Shown here in pieces: positions 36,874-46,289 of a stretch of 64,000 nucleotides of DNA. The notes under the pieces are model-generated. The model was not told the origin of the DNA. It made no database searches and saw only the letters and a list, made by a program, of their open reading frames with translations. The stretch comes from Chromobacterium vaccinii (GTDB lineage Bacteria > Pseudomonadota > Gammaproteobacteria > Burkholderiales > Chromobacteriaceae): positions 62,001 through 126,000 of the forward strand of contig NZ_JZJL01000008.1 in the NCBI RefSeq assembly GCF_000971335.1, given 5' to 3'. The translations under genes and the position numbers were made by a program. Every line of letters starts with the position of its first letter. Within the stretch, counting starts at the first letter, position 1.

Positions 36874-37986
36874 TCAGTCGAACCTCCTGAGCGCCAGCCC
36901 GCAGGCGATCAGCAGCGAAGGCGCGTCCATCAGCAGCTCTTTCAGCCGGATGCCGGGCGCCTGGACCAGGGTGGTGAACGGGTTGGCGATCATGGTGCTG
37001 ATCTGGGTGCGGCCGGCCACCGCGTCGTCCAGCCCGGGCAGCATGCTGCAGCCGCCGGCCAGCAGGATGTAGTCGACGCGCAGATATTGCGACACGCTGA
37101 CCGTGGTGTAGAAGAATTGCAGCGCGCGCTGGATTTCCTGGGCCAGCGAGTCGATGAAGGGATGCATCAGCTCGGATTCGTAGCCGTCGGGCAGCGCCAT
37201 GTTGCGCTTGCCGCTTTCGGCTTCCTCGAAGCTGATGTTGTAGCGGCGCTGGACGTCGCGCGTCAGCTGGTGTCCGCCGAACATCTGCTCGCGATAGTAG
37301 ATTTGCTGGTTGTTGCGGATGATGTTGCAGTGGATGCGGGTGGCGCCGATGTCGAACAGCGCGAAGGTCTGGTTCATGCCTTCGTCCGGCAGCTGCTGCT
37401 GGATCTGCTCGAAGGCCGTCATCATCGCGAACGATTCCACGTCCACCACCTGGGCGCGCAGGCCGGCCATTTCCACCACCGCCACGCGCTCTTCCACTTT
37501 TTCCTTGCGGGCGGCGCACAGCAGCACTTCCAGATCGTCCAGGCTGGACGGCGACGGGCCCAGCACCTGGTGGTCTAGGTTCACCTCGTCTAGCGGAAAG
37601 GGGATGATCTGGTTGGCCTCGGACTCGATCAGATCGTCCATGTCTTCGGTCTGGCTGGCCGGCACCAGCAGCTTCTTGTAGATGGCCATCGGCGTGGGGA
37701 TGGCGATGGCGACGCTGCGTATCGGGCTGCCCAGGCGTTTCCAGCCGTGGCGCAGCGCTTCGGAGATGCCGTCGATGTCGACCAGATTGCCGTCGTTGAC
37801 CGCGTCCTTGGGCAGCGGCTCGGTCACGTAGCGCTCCACCTGGATGTTGCGGCCGTTGCGGGAGAGCTCGACCAGCTTGATCGCGGTGCTGCTGATGTCC
37901 AGCCCAAGCAGCGGCGAATTGTGGGATTTCCCCAGCCCCAGTTGTTCGAGCAAGGAGCGCCCGAGCCTCAATTTATCGATTAGCAT
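36874..37986 (-). CDS. pilM: Type IV pilus actin-like protein PilM
   Basis: The protein has 370 residues. It has an actin/FtsA-like fold with the phosphate loops PLLGLDISSTAIKLVEL and FALFDIGATRIHCNI and the late ILLAGGCSMLPGLDDAV. It is a cytoplasmic ATP-binding platform that binds the N-terminus of PilN. It is first gene of the pilMNOPQ-aroKB unit and is divergent from the PBP1A gene with 115 bases between the start codons, the usual betaproteobacterial arrangement. Confidence 0.96.
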   Translation of the reverse strand: MLIDKLRLGRSLLEQLGLGKSHNSPLLGLDISSTAIKLVELSRNGRNIQVERYVTEPLPKDAVNDGNLVDIDGISEALRHGWKRLGSPIRSVAIAIPTPMAIYKKLLVPASQTEDMDDLIESEANQIIPFPLDEVNLDHQVLGPSPSSLDDLEVLLCAARKEKVEERVAVVEMAGLRAQVVDVESFAMMTAFEQIQQQLPDEGMNQTFALFDIGATRIHCNIIRNNQQIYYREQMFGGHQLTRDVQRRYNISFEEAESGKRNMALPDGYESELMHPFIDSLAQEIQRALQFFYTTVSVSQYLRVDYILLAGGCSMLPGLDDAVAGRTQISTMIANPFTTLVQAPGIRLKELLMDAPSLLIACGLALRRFD

Positions 37987-38101
37987 CCGCGCCTCGATCA
38001 GGTCTCATGCAACAGAAATTCGAACTGTTGCCGCCATTGTTTGTCTTGTTGGCTTTCACAAGACGTTATAATCCGGTTTCCAGTGAAAGCCCATCGTAAA
38101 T

Positions 38102-40465
38102 ATGCTCAGACGATTTCTTGCTATTTTGGCAGGCGTATTCCTAGGTGGCGTGGTGTTGCTCGCGGGTGCCGCCGCGATTGCAATCATCATAACCTACCCG
38201 CGCCTGCAAAGCCTTGATGTAATCACGGACTACCGTCCGAAAATTCCGCTCCGCGTCTACTCCGCCGACAACCAGTTGTTGGGCGAATTCGGCGAAGAGC
38301 GGCGTTCGTTTTCCCGCATCCATGAAGTGCCGCAGCTGATGAAGCAGGCGGTGCTGGCGGCCGAGGACGAGCGCTTCTATCAGCATAGCGGCATCGACTA
38401 CCTCGGCATCATGCGCGCCGCCGTCGGCAACCTGGTGTCCGGCCATGCCCGCTCCGGCGCCAGCACCATCACCATGCAGGTGGCGAAGAACTTCTTCCTG
38501 TCCAGCGAGAAAACCTTCACCCGCAAGTTCAACGAAGCGTTGCTGGCGTTCAAGATCGAGCACACGCTGAGCAAGGACCAGATTCTGGAACTGTACTTCA
38601 ACCAGATCTACCTTGGGCAGCGGGCCTACGGCTTCGCCGCCGCGGCGCAGACGTATTACGGCAAGACGCTCAACGACCTGAGCCCCGCCCAGATGGCGAT
38701 GCTGGCCGGCCTGCCCAAGGCGCCGTCGGCTTACAACCCCATAGTCAATCCCGACCGAGCCAAGTTGCGCCAGCAATATGTGCTGCGTCGCATGCGCGAG
38801 CTGAACTTCATCACCCAGGAGCAGTACGACCAGGCGCTGGCCGAGCCGCTGCATCTGGCCGGCCAGGTGGCGGAAACCAGCCAGCCCGGCCAGTATGTTG
38901 CGGAAATGGTACGGCAGGCGATGTACGAGCGTTACAAGGAAGCGGCGTACACCGAAGGCTTCAAGGTCTACACCACCGTGGACAGCCGCCACCAGAAATG
39001 GGCGTACGACGCGCTGCGCGCCGGTCTGATCGACTACGACCGCAAGACCGGCTACCGCGGTCCGGAGAGCTTCCTGGATCTGCCGGCCGGCGACGGCGAG
39101 GACGCCACCGAGGCATTGGACGAGGCGATGGGCGATCTGCGCGACAGCGGCGACATGCTGCCGGCCATCGTGCTGTCGGCCAGCCCGTCCGAGGTGCGCG
39201 CCTACATGCGCGGCGGCAAGATCGCGTCGATCAAGGGCGCGGGCCTCGATTTCGCCCGCCGGGGCTTGAGCAGCAAGGCGTCGCAGCAGCTGCAGATCCG
39301 CCGCGGCGCGGTGATCCGCGTGCAAGCCAACGCCAAGGGCTATTGGGAAATCGTGGAGATGCCGGAAGTGGAGGGCGCCTTTGTGTCGCTCGACACCCGC
39401 ACCGGCGCGATCAAGTCGCTGATCGGCGGCTTCGACTTCAACCGCCGCAGCTTCAACCACGTGACCCAGGCCTGGCGCCAGCCGGGCTCCTCGTTCAAGC
39501 CCTTCATCTACTCGTCGGGCATCGAGCGCGGCATCACGCCGTCCACGCTGATCAACGACGCGCCATTGTCGGTGCCCGGGGTCAACGGCCAGATGTGGAC
39601 GCCCAAGAACGACGACGGCAAGTTCTCCGGCATGATCACCCTGCGCCAGGGCCTGACCCGCTCCAAGAACCTGGTATCGGTGCGCGTGCTGATGGCGGTG
39701 GGCACCGACTACGCCCAGCAATACCTGCAGCGCTTCGGCTTCTCCGCCAAGCAGCATCCGGCCTATCTGCCGATGGCGCTGGGCGCGGGCTCGGTGACGC
39801 CGCTGCAGATGGTGGAGGGCTATTCGGTGTTCGCCAACGGCGGCTACCGCACCAAGGCCTTCTTCATCGACCGCATCGAAGACCAGTCCGGCCGCGTGCT
39901 GGCCAAGACCGTGCCCACCGTGGCCGGCCAGAACGCCCAGCAGGCGATCGATCCGCGCAACGCCTTCATCATGCGCTCGATGATGGGCGACGTGGTCCGC
40001 TACGGCACCGGCTTCCGCGCGATGAGCTTGGGCCGCACCGATCTGGCCGGCAAGACCGGCACCACCTCGGACTGGAAGGACGCCTGGTTCGTCGGCTTCA
40101 ATCCCAATCTGGCGGCAGCCACCTGGGTGGGCTTCGACCAGCCGCGCTCGCTGGGCCGCTACGGCTACGGCGGCACCGCCGCGCTGCCGATCTGGATCAA
40201 CTACATGGGCAACGCCTTGAAGGGACAGCCGGAAGTGGAGCTGCCGGTGCCGCAGGGCATCGTGGTGAAGCCGGGCGCCGGCCAGCGCGGCGGCGACGAG
40301 TACTACTACGAAGAGTTCCAGAAGACCAATCCGGAGCTGCATATCGACAACCAGGGCTCGGTGCCGGGCGGCGAAGGCGACGCCAGCGCGCCGCAGGCGG
40401 ACACCGACAGCGGCAAGCCCGCCGCCCAGGACGCGGTGGAGAACGTCAAGGATCAGCTGTTCTGA
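38102..40465 (+). CDS. Penicillin-binding protein 1A (class A, bifunctional)
   Basis: The protein has 787 residues and one N-terminal membrane anchor (about 5-30). The GT51 glycosyltransferase domain (about 55-230) has EDERFYQHSGID, GASTITMQVAKNFFL and LELYFNQIYLGQRAYGF. An OB-like insert follows. The transpeptidase domain (about 430-720) has SXXK in QPGSSFKPFIY, SXN as SKN and KTGTT. It polymerises and cross-links peptidoglycan in the periplasm. An acidic, disordered tail ends the protein. Product of mrcA/ponA; a terminator follows the stop closely. Confidence 0.96.
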   Translation: MLRRFLAILAGVFLGGVVLLAGAAAIAIIITYPRLQSLDVITDYRPKIPLRVYSADNQLLGEFGEERRSFSRIHEVPQLMKQAVLAAEDERFYQHSGIDYLGIMRAAVGNLVSGHARSGASTITMQVAKNFFLSSEKTFTRKFNEALLAFKIEHTLSKDQILELYFNQIYLGQRAYGFAAAAQTYYGKTLNDLSPAQMAMLAGLPKAPSAYNPIVNPDRAKLRQQYVLRRMRELNFITQEQYDQALAEPLHLAGQVAETSQPGQYVAEMVRQAMYERYKEAAYTEGFKVYTTVDSRHQKWAYDALRAGLIDYDRKTGYRGPESFLDLPAGDGEDATEALDEAMGDLRDSGDMLPAIVLSASPSEVRAYMRGGKIASIKGAGLDFARRGLSSKASQQLQIRRGAVIRVQANAKGYWEIVEMPEVEGAFVSLDTRTGAIKSLIGGFDFNRRSFNHVTQAWRQPGSSFKPFIYSSGIERGITPSTLINDAPLSVPGVNGQMWTPKNDDGKFSGMITLRQGLTRSKNLVSVRVLMAVGTDYAQQYLQRFGFSAKQHPAYLPMALGAGSVTPLQMVEGYSVFANGGYRTKAFFIDRIEDQSGRVLAKTVPTVAGQNAQQAIDPRNAFIMRSMMGDVVRYGTGFRAMSLGRTDLAGKTGTTSDWKDAWFVGFNPNLAAATWVGFDQPRSLGRYGYGGTAALPIWINYMGNALKGQPEVELPVPQGIVVKPGAGQRGGDEYYYEEFQKTNPELHIDNQGSVPGGEGDASAPQADTDSGKPAAQDAVENVKDQLF

Positions 40466-40486
40466 TCCCCTTCTCCGGGCGCAAAC

Positions 40487-40517
40487 AACCGGCGGGACAT
40501 CCCGCCGGTTTTTTTTA
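40487..40517 (+). terminator. Rho-independent terminator after the PBP1A gene
   Basis: AACCGGCGGGA (40487-40497) and TCCCGCCGGTT (40500-40510) form an 11-pair stem, followed by eight or more T residues. Confidence 0.93.
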
Positions 40518-40580
40518 TTGTCTGAGCCGATGCGCGGTTTCGGCGATAATCGATGCCTTTGACATGGCAGGGGGCCGGGA

Positions 40581-41315
40581 ATGAAAGTCGCGCAATTGAC
40601 CGATCTGCACCTGTTCGCGGACAAGCGGGGCCGCCTGCTGGAGCGGGATACCCACGCCGCGCTGGAAGCGGTGCTCGCCGCGGCGGCGCGGGAGCCGGGC
40701 CTGGAGGCGGTTTTGCTGACCGGGGACGTGTCGCAGGATGAATCGGAGGCGTCGTACCATCTGGCGGCGGAAGCGTTGGCCGAGCTGGACGTGCCGGTGC
40801 ACTGGATCGCCGGCAACCACGACGACCCCGCGGCGATGGCCCGGGTGTTCGCCGGCTATGATTTTCTGCGGCCGCTGGAGACGCTGGCGCTGGGCGGCTG
40901 GACCTTCATCGGCGTCGACAGCTGCGTGGCCGGGCAGGATGGCGGCCGGATCGGCGACGCCGAGCTGGAGCGGCTGCGCCAGCGGCTGGACGCGGCGGGA
41001 GAGGGGTCGGCGGCCGTGGTGCTGCACCATCATCCGCTGGCGGTGGGCACGCCCTTGCTGGACGATTGCATGCTGGCGCAGGCCTCGCCATTCTGGCAGG
41101 CCGCGACGGCGGCGGAGGCGCTGAAACTGGTGATCTGCGGCCATGTGCACGGCGAGCACAGCATCGCTTACCGCGGCAAGACGCTGGAGGTGGGGCCGGC
41201 AACCTGCTTCCAGTGGAGGCGCGGCGCATGCGACATCGAGATCGACGATCGGCGCGGTTACCGGCTGTTCGACTTTTCCGCAGGCAGCTATTCGGTACGA
41301 ACGGTATTTGTCTGA
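40581..41315 (+). CDS. cpdA: Calcineurin-like phosphodiesterase, CpdA type
   Basis: The protein has 244 residues. All metal motifs of class III cyclic nucleotide phosphodiesterases are present: DLH (LTDLHLF), GDVSQDE, GNHDD, HHHPL and GHVHGEH. It is predicted to hydrolyse 3',5'-cAMP in the cytoplasm. The RBS is the GGGGCCGGGA purine run before the ATG. It follows the PBP1A terminator and is separate from lpxO by 122 bases. Other calcineurin-like substrates remain possible, but the motif set and length fit CpdA. Confidence 0.87.
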   Translation: MKVAQLTDLHLFADKRGRLLERDTHAALEAVLAAAAREPGLEAVLLTGDVSQDESEASYHLAAEALAELDVPVHWIAGNHDDPAAMARVFAGYDFLRPLETLALGGWTFIGVDSCVAGQDGGRIGDAELERLRQRLDAAGEGSAAVVLHHHPLAVGTPLLDDCMLAQASPFWQAATAAEALKLVICGHVHGEHSIAYRGKTLEVGPATCFQWRRGACDIEIDDRRGYRLFDFSAGSYSVRTVFV

Positions 41316-41437
41316 AAGGGTCCAAATTGCTGAAGATGCGGCCATTTTTTGTACCTTGCGGCCAGTTTCTACCCGAATAAGCCTGCGCTGATGGTCCTGT
41401 CGTTTTACAATGTCGCTCTGATTGTCTGGAGTTGCCG

Positions 41438-42358
41438 ATGCCTTATTTCAAGATTCTGGTGGTGGCGGTTTTCGTGCTGTCCACCCTTTACGTGCATTTC
41501 CGCGGCCGCGTGCGGCTGGGATTCTGGCGCCAGTTGAGCGACCACTCCACCATCATGGCGCCGATCAACTGCTTCATGTATCTATTTTCCAAGGTGCCGC
41601 CCAAGCCCTATTTGCCGGTGGCGCGCTTCCCCGAGCTGCAGGCGCTGACCGCCAACTGGGAAAAGATCCGCGAAGAGGCGGTGGCGCTGTACGACCGCGG
41701 CAATATCAAGGCCTCGGACAAGTACGACGACCTGGGCTTCAATAGCTTCTTCAAAACCGGCTGGAAACGCTTCTACCTGAAATGGTATGGCCAGGATCAC
41801 GTGTCCGCCCAGGCGCTGTGCCCGTACACCACCGAATTATTGAGGCAGTTTCCCAACATCAAGGCGGCGATGTTCGCCGCGCTGCCGCCGGGCAGCCGCC
41901 TGGTGCGCCACCGCGACCCGTTCGCCGGTTCGGTGCGCTACCACCTGGGCCTGATCACGCCCAACGACGACGGCTGCTTCATCGATGTGGACGGCGAAAA
42001 ATACAGCTGGCGCGACGGCGAGGCAGTGATCTTCGACGAAACCTATCTGCACTATGCGGAGAACACCACCGATCAGAACCGCATCATCCTGTTCTGTGAC
42101 GTGGAGCGGCCGATGTGGTTCTGGCCGGCGCGGGTGATCAACCGCATCGTCAGCCGCGTGCTGGTGGGCGCGGCCAATTCGCCGAACGAGGCGGGCGACC
42201 GCGTCGGCGGCCTCAATCGCGCCTTCCGCTACATCCAGCAGGTGCGCCTGCTGGGCAAGAAGATCAAGGCGCAGAGCCGCTTCACCTACTATCTGCTGAA
42301 GTGGCTGATCCTGGGCGGCCCCATCGTGCTGTGGCTGTTCTGGGGCGCTTGGCGCTGA
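41438..42358 (+). CDS. lpxO: Lipid A 2-hydroxylase LpxO-like dioxygenase
   Basis: The protein has 306 residues from the ATG at 41438, with GGAG six bases upstream. An N-terminal membrane helix (about 5-22) and a C-terminal hydrophobic helix (WLILGGPIVLWLFWG) anchor a Fe(II)/2-oxoglutarate-dependent oxygenase of the Asp/Asn beta-hydroxylase family. The iron ligands are visible as RLVRHRDPF and DETYLHYAEN, with VRYHLGL between. It would hydroxylate a secondary acyl chain of lipid A at the cytoplasmic face. A terminator follows. Confidence 0.9.
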   Translation: MPYFKILVVAVFVLSTLYVHFRGRVRLGFWRQLSDHSTIMAPINCFMYLFSKVPPKPYLPVARFPELQALTANWEKIREEAVALYDRGNIKASDKYDDLGFNSFFKTGWKRFYLKWYGQDHVSAQALCPYTTELLRQFPNIKAAMFAALPPGSRLVRHRDPFAGSVRYHLGLITPNDDGCFIDVDGEKYSWRDGEAVIFDETYLHYAENTTDQNRIILFCDVERPMWFWPARVINRIVSRVLVGAANSPNEAGDRVGGLNRAFRYIQQVRLLGKKIKAQSRFTYYLLKWLILGGPIVLWLFWGAWR

Positions 42359-42383
42359 GAATGGCTTCGCAGTGGAGCATGCA

Positions 42384-42409
42384 AACCGCGCTTGCTGGCG
42401 CGGTTTTTT
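42384..42409 (+). terminator. Rho-independent terminator after lpxO
   Basis: AACCGCGC (42384-42391) pairs with GCGCGGTT (42398-42405) around a six-base loop, and six T residues follow. The remaining 266 bases up to the next gene show no gene or repeat. Confidence 0.9.
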
Positions 42410-42675
42410 CATGTTTGTTCAGGACAAGGTCTAGCCGGCGGCCGATCCCTCCCGCATGGCGCTGGCGACATGGAATAGCCAGCAATCTTTCCATGTATTT
42501 CAAAGCGTTAGTTATTTATTAGCCCGCGTATGCCGACAGGCGAAACCTTTGATTTGGCGCAACGTGGGGAAAGCATTGTCTCAACTAGGCTGAACTCGAG
42601 TGACGGTGAAAATTTACTAGATAAAACCAATGTCGGCAGAGAGCCGCGCCGCACGCCACTAGAAGGAGCGCGGGG

Positions 42676-45627
42676 ATGCGCATGAATGACAGCGCGGGGC
42701 GGGGGGCCGCAGAGACTATACGATTGGGATTGCTGGCGCCGCTGAGCGGCCTGGTGGGCATGTATGGCGAGGAAATCATCCGCGCCGGGTCCATCGCCTG
42801 CGACGAAGTGAACGCAGAGGGCGGTGTGCTGGGGCTACCGCTGGAACTGGTGACTGCGGACGACGGCAGCTTTCCGGCCAGCGCGGTGCCGGCCGCCCTT
42901 GGCTTGGTGGACTTTTCCGGCTGCGCGGCGCTGATAGGCAACCTGCTGACCAACTCCCGCATCGCGGTGGCGGACAAGGTGGCCGGCCAGCGGCGCGTGC
43001 CCTATCTCAACTTCGCCTTCTACGCCGGCGGTATCGCGTCGCGTTATTTCTTCCATTTTTCCGCGCTGCCCAATCAGCAGATAGACAAGATGATCGCCTG
43101 GGCCGCCTCGTGGCTGGGGCAGAAGATGTTCTTCGCCGGCAACAACTACGAATGGCCGCGCGGCTCCATCGACGCCGCCAAGCGGGCGCTGATTCGCGTG
43201 GGCGGCGAGCCGGTGGGAGAGGTTTACCTGCCGTTCGACGCAGGGCCCAGCGCGATCGATGCCTTGCTGGATGAGGTGAGACAGTCGGGCGCCGATGTCT
43301 TCGTGCCTTACTTCGCCGGGGCCAACCAGATCGCGGTGCTGAAGCGCTTCGCCGAACGCGGCCTGAAGCGGCAGATGGCGGTGGTGATGGGCCATTTTGA
43401 TGACCTGATGGCCAGCCTGCTGCCGGAAGACGCGCGGGAAGGCCTGTATGGCTGCAACACCTATTTCATGTCGGTGGACACCGGGCACAACCAGCGGCTG
43501 CTGGCGGCACTGGCTCGCCGGCCCGGCGTGGACGGATTGTGGCCGAAAGGCAATGGCTTGCTGACCAATTTCGGCGAGGGCGCCTATCTATGCGTGCATG
43601 CCTTCGCCCAGGCTGCCAGGGCAGCCGGCTCGCTGGAAACCGGGAAGCTGCTGGCCGCGCTGGAGTACGTCATCGTCAACGGGCCTCAAGGCACGGTGGT
43701 GATGGATGCCGCCAGCCATCACGCGGCGGTCAGCTGCTTTCTGGCGCAGTGTGGCCGGGAGGGCGGCTTCCGTATCCTGGAGAGCTTCGGCTGCCATGCG
43801 CCGATGATGCCAGAGCGCTGTGCTCAGTCGCTGTTACCGGCTCCATCCCGTCAGAGCTTGGCTTCGGATGGGGCGCACTCCGTCGACGGCATCGACTCGG
43901 ACCAGGTGCAGCAGATACTCACGCTGGTGGACATGGCTGTTCTGTCCGCCGATGAGGAAGGCGTGATCATCGACGCCAATCCCGCCGCCTGCGAAATGTT
44001 CGCCTATACCGTGGATGAAATGCTGGGCATGCCGGTGCACCAGCTGCTGCCGCTAGCCCTCAGGCAGCGGCACGCCGAGATGATGAAGCAATTCATCACC
44101 AGCGGCGACGTGATCCGGCGCATGGCCAGCCGCAGCAATGTCACCGGCTGTCGCAAGGACGGCAGCTATTTCCCGCTGGAAATCTCCATCGCCAAATTCC
44201 GCAAGGGCGAGCGCTGGACATTGATCGCCACGCTGCACGACGTCAGCGCGCAGATGCGGACCCAGGAAGAGCTGCTGTGGAGCGCCACCCATGACGCGCT
44301 GACCGGCCTGGCCAACCGCGCACTGCTGCTGGAGCGGCTGGAGCGGGCGCTGCAGCGCTCGCGCCGGACCGGCGCCGGCATGGCGCTGTTGTTCATCGAC
44401 CTGGACAACTTCAAGCTGATCAACGATACCCATGGCCACGGAGTGGGCGACCAGTTGATCCAGGCCATCGCCACCCGGCTGCTGACGCAGCTGCGGCCTG
44501 GCGACACTGTGGCGCGCTTCGCCGGCGACGAGTTTGTGGTGCTGTGCGAGCAGGTGGTACGGCCTGAGGACATTTCCGCGCTGGCGGAGCGGATCAACGT
44601 TGCGCTGCGGGAGGAAATCCGCCTGGGCGGCCTGCCGCTGGCCTGCACCGCCAGCATCGGCATCGCCATAGGCAACGGCCGTCAGCACCTAGCTGATGAT
44701 CTGCTGCGGGCGGCGGACATCGCGATGCACGCGGTGAAACAGAAGGGGCGGGATGGCTGGCGCTTCTTCAACGACAGCCTGCATGGGCAGGCCAGGCAGC
44801 GGTTTTCCATCATCCAGGGCCTGCGCTCGGCGATAAAGCGGGAAGAGCTGCACGCGCGCTACCAGCCCATCGTCGACGCGGATGGCGGCAGGGTGGTCGG
44901 CGCGGAGCTACTGCTGCGCTGGCACACCGCCGGAGGAGAGATCCCGCCGGCCCTGTTCATTCCCATCGCCGAAAGCTGCGGCGCCATCGTCTCCATCGGC
45001 TACTGGGTATTCCGCCAGGCTTGCCTGGCGGAGGCGGACTGGCGGCGGCGCTGGGGCGCCGACGCGCCTTATGTGTCGGTCAACCTGTCGGCCAGGCAGC
45101 TGGACGAGGCGCGGCTGGCGGACGAGTACCGGCGCATCTTGCAGGAAACCGGGGCAGATCCGGCGCGAATCCTGCTGGAAGTGACGGAAACCGCGCTGAT
45201 GGCGGACATCGACGTCAACCTGAAAGTGCTGCAGGCGCTCAATGCGCTGGGGCTGCGCGTGGCGGTGGATGATTTCGGCACCGGCTACTCCTCGCTGGCG
45301 CAACTGACGCGTCTGCCGGTAGAAGTGCTGAAGATAGACCGTGCCTTCGTGGACGGCATCGGCCGCAAGCAGCAGGACGTGACGCTGATCCGCGCCATTA
45401 TCGGCCTGGGCAAGGCGCTGGGCCTGAAACTGGTGGCGGAGGGTGTGGAAAGCGACGAGCAACTGCAGACGCTGCGCCAACTGGGCTGCGATCTGATCCA
45501 GGGCTATCTGTTCCACCGGCCGATGCCGCTGGACGCGCTGCTAAGCGTGGTGGAGAACAGCTGCTCCGCCGGACGGGACGCCGCCCAGGCCTGCCCGTTG
45601 GGCGAGGGGGACGTCGAGCCGCGGTGA
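42676..45627 (+). CDS. Cytoplasmic PBP-PAS-GGDEF-EAL fusion (cyclic di-GMP sensor enzyme)
   Basis: The protein has 983 residues, with AAGGAG seven bases before the ATG. Residues about 12-370 are a type-1 periplasmic-binding-protein fold of the AmiC/urea-amide receptor kind (IRLGLLAPLSGLVGMYG, NYEWPRGSIDAAKRAL, GEGAYLCVHAFAQA), without a signal peptide. A PAS domain follows (about 415-535). The GGDEF domain has AGDEF at 616-620 and an upstream RPGD inhibition site. The EAL domain has ELL instead of EAL near 744, but NLSARQL, EVTET, DDFGTGYSS, KIDRAF and AEGVES are intact. No membrane helix is seen, so it appears to sense a cytoplasmic small molecule. It is monocistronic. Which activity dominates cannot be read from sequence. 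Confidence 0.88.
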   Translation: MRMNDSAGRGAAETIRLGLLAPLSGLVGMYGEEIIRAGSIACDEVNAEGGVLGLPLELVTADDGSFPASAVPAALGLVDFSGCAALIGNLLTNSRIAVADKVAGQRRVPYLNFAFYAGGIASRYFFHFSALPNQQIDKMIAWAASWLGQKMFFAGNNYEWPRGSIDAAKRALIRVGGEPVGEVYLPFDAGPSAIDALLDEVRQSGADVFVPYFAGANQIAVLKRFAERGLKRQMAVVMGHFDDLMASLLPEDAREGLYGCNTYFMSVDTGHNQRLLAALARRPGVDGLWPKGNGLLTNFGEGAYLCVHAFAQAARAAGSLETGKLLAALEYVIVNGPQGTVVMDAASHHAAVSCFLAQCGREGGFRILESFGCHAPMMPERCAQSLLPAPSRQSLASDGAHSVDGIDSDQVQQILTLVDMAVLSADEEGVIIDANPAACEMFAYTVDEMLGMPVHQLLPLALRQRHAEMMKQFITSGDVIRRMASRSNVTGCRKDGSYFPLEISIAKFRKGERWTLIATLHDVSAQMRTQEELLWSATHDALTGLANRALLLERLERALQRSRRTGAGMALLFIDLDNFKLINDTHGHGVGDQLIQAIATRLLTQLRPGDTVARFAGDEFVVLCEQVVRPEDISALAERINVALREEIRLGGLPLACTASIGIAIGNGRQHLADDLLRAADIAMHAVKQKGRDGWRFFNDSLHGQARQRFSIIQGLRSAIKREELHARYQPIVDADGGRVVGAELLLRWHTAGGEIPPALFIPIAESCGAIVSIGYWVFRQACLAEADWRRRWGADAPYVSVNLSARQLDEARLADEYRRILQETGADPARILLEVTETALMADIDVNLKVLQALNALGLRVAVDDFGTGYSSLAQLTRLPVEVLKIDRAFVDGIGRKQQDVTLIRAIIGLGKALGLKLVAEGVESDEQLQTLRQLGCDLIQGYLFHRPMPLDALLSVVENSCSAGRDAAQACPLGEGDVEPR

Positions 45628-45760
45628 CTGCGCGCGGGAAGCCTCGGATGCCCACCTCTGTGGCGATGCCTATCTTCGCGTTGTAGATCAGCTTCTATTT
45701 AGCCTATGTGCAGGGAAGAGCGGACGCGATTGTGGAGGTGGCTAGGAGGGGGACGTCGAG
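45604..45760. repeat. 15-base direct repeat pair at the edge of the integrative element
   Basis: GAGGGGGACGTCGAG occurs at 45604-45618 (inside the last codons of the GGDEF-EAL gene) and again at 45746-45760 (inside the last codons of the alpA-like gene), in the same orientation, 142 bases apart. The second copy extends to TAGGAGGGGGACGT (45743-45756), which matches 13 of 14 bases of the tRNA-Arg anticodon arm (49034-49047) on the same strand. Confidence 0.6.
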
Positions 45761-46188
45761 TCCTTGCGCGTCTGCTCGGCTTCGCTGCGCAGCGCCTCGG
45801 CGGTCTGGACGCGGCGGGCGGCGTTGTCGGCCAGGGTTTGCCAGGCATTGAGGTCTTGCTCGAAAGCGGCCAGGCGCTCGGTCAGGCCGGCGACGGCGAA
45901 AGCCACGGTTTCTTGGGTATTGGGGTTCTGGATATGCATGTTCTGAGTCCGGGTGCGTTTGTTGGGGGGGTAGGCGTGGCGGGAGGCGATGCGTCCAGCC
46001 ATCCAGACATCGATCTCAGACGACAGCCAGGCCACGCTTTTACCGCCCAGCGGCACCGGAGCCGGAAAGCTGCCGCGCTTGATGGCGTCGTACACCGACG
46101 AGCGGGACAGGCCGCAAGTGGAGATGACTTCCGGCAAGCGCAGAAAGCGCAGCGGCTGGGCGGTGAGCGAAGGGGTAATGGTAGTCAT
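45742..46188 (-). CDS. AlpA-family phage/satellite regulator with coiled-coil tail
   Basis: The protein has 148 residues from the ATG at 46188, with AAGG eight bases upstream. Residues about 13-70 are an AlpA/MerR-like winged helix: RFLRLPEVISTCGLSRSSVYDAIKRG and WLSSEIDVWMAGR. A C-terminal helical segment of about 60 residues (ETVAFAVAGLTERLAAFEQDL onward) may form a coiled coil and is longer than in the minimal AlpA family. AlpA proteins activate integrase or excision genes of P4-like elements. It lies at the end of the element distal to the integrase. Confidence 0.85.
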   Translation of the reverse strand: MTTITPSLTAQPLRFLRLPEVISTCGLSRSSVYDAIKRGSFPAPVPLGGKSVAWLSSEIDVWMAGRIASRHAYPPNKRTRTQNMHIQNPNTQETVAFAVAGLTERLAAFEQDLNAWQTLADNAARRVQTAEALRSEAEQTRKDSTSPS

Positions 46189-46289
46189 GGGGTTGTCCTT
46201 ATCGTTTTGTCTGAATATCGGTGGATGCAATCGGACACGCCGATCAGCGAACGCAGTATTTCAGAAATATCAAATCGAGTTTGGCGGGC

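Noticed and set aside
38141-40816. Very long open frame on the minus strand opposite the PBP1A gene
   Set aside because: It mirrors the codon structure of the PBP1A gene in GC-rich DNA, has low-complexity His/Gly/Val/Ala content and no domain, while the plus strand carries all class A PBP motifs.
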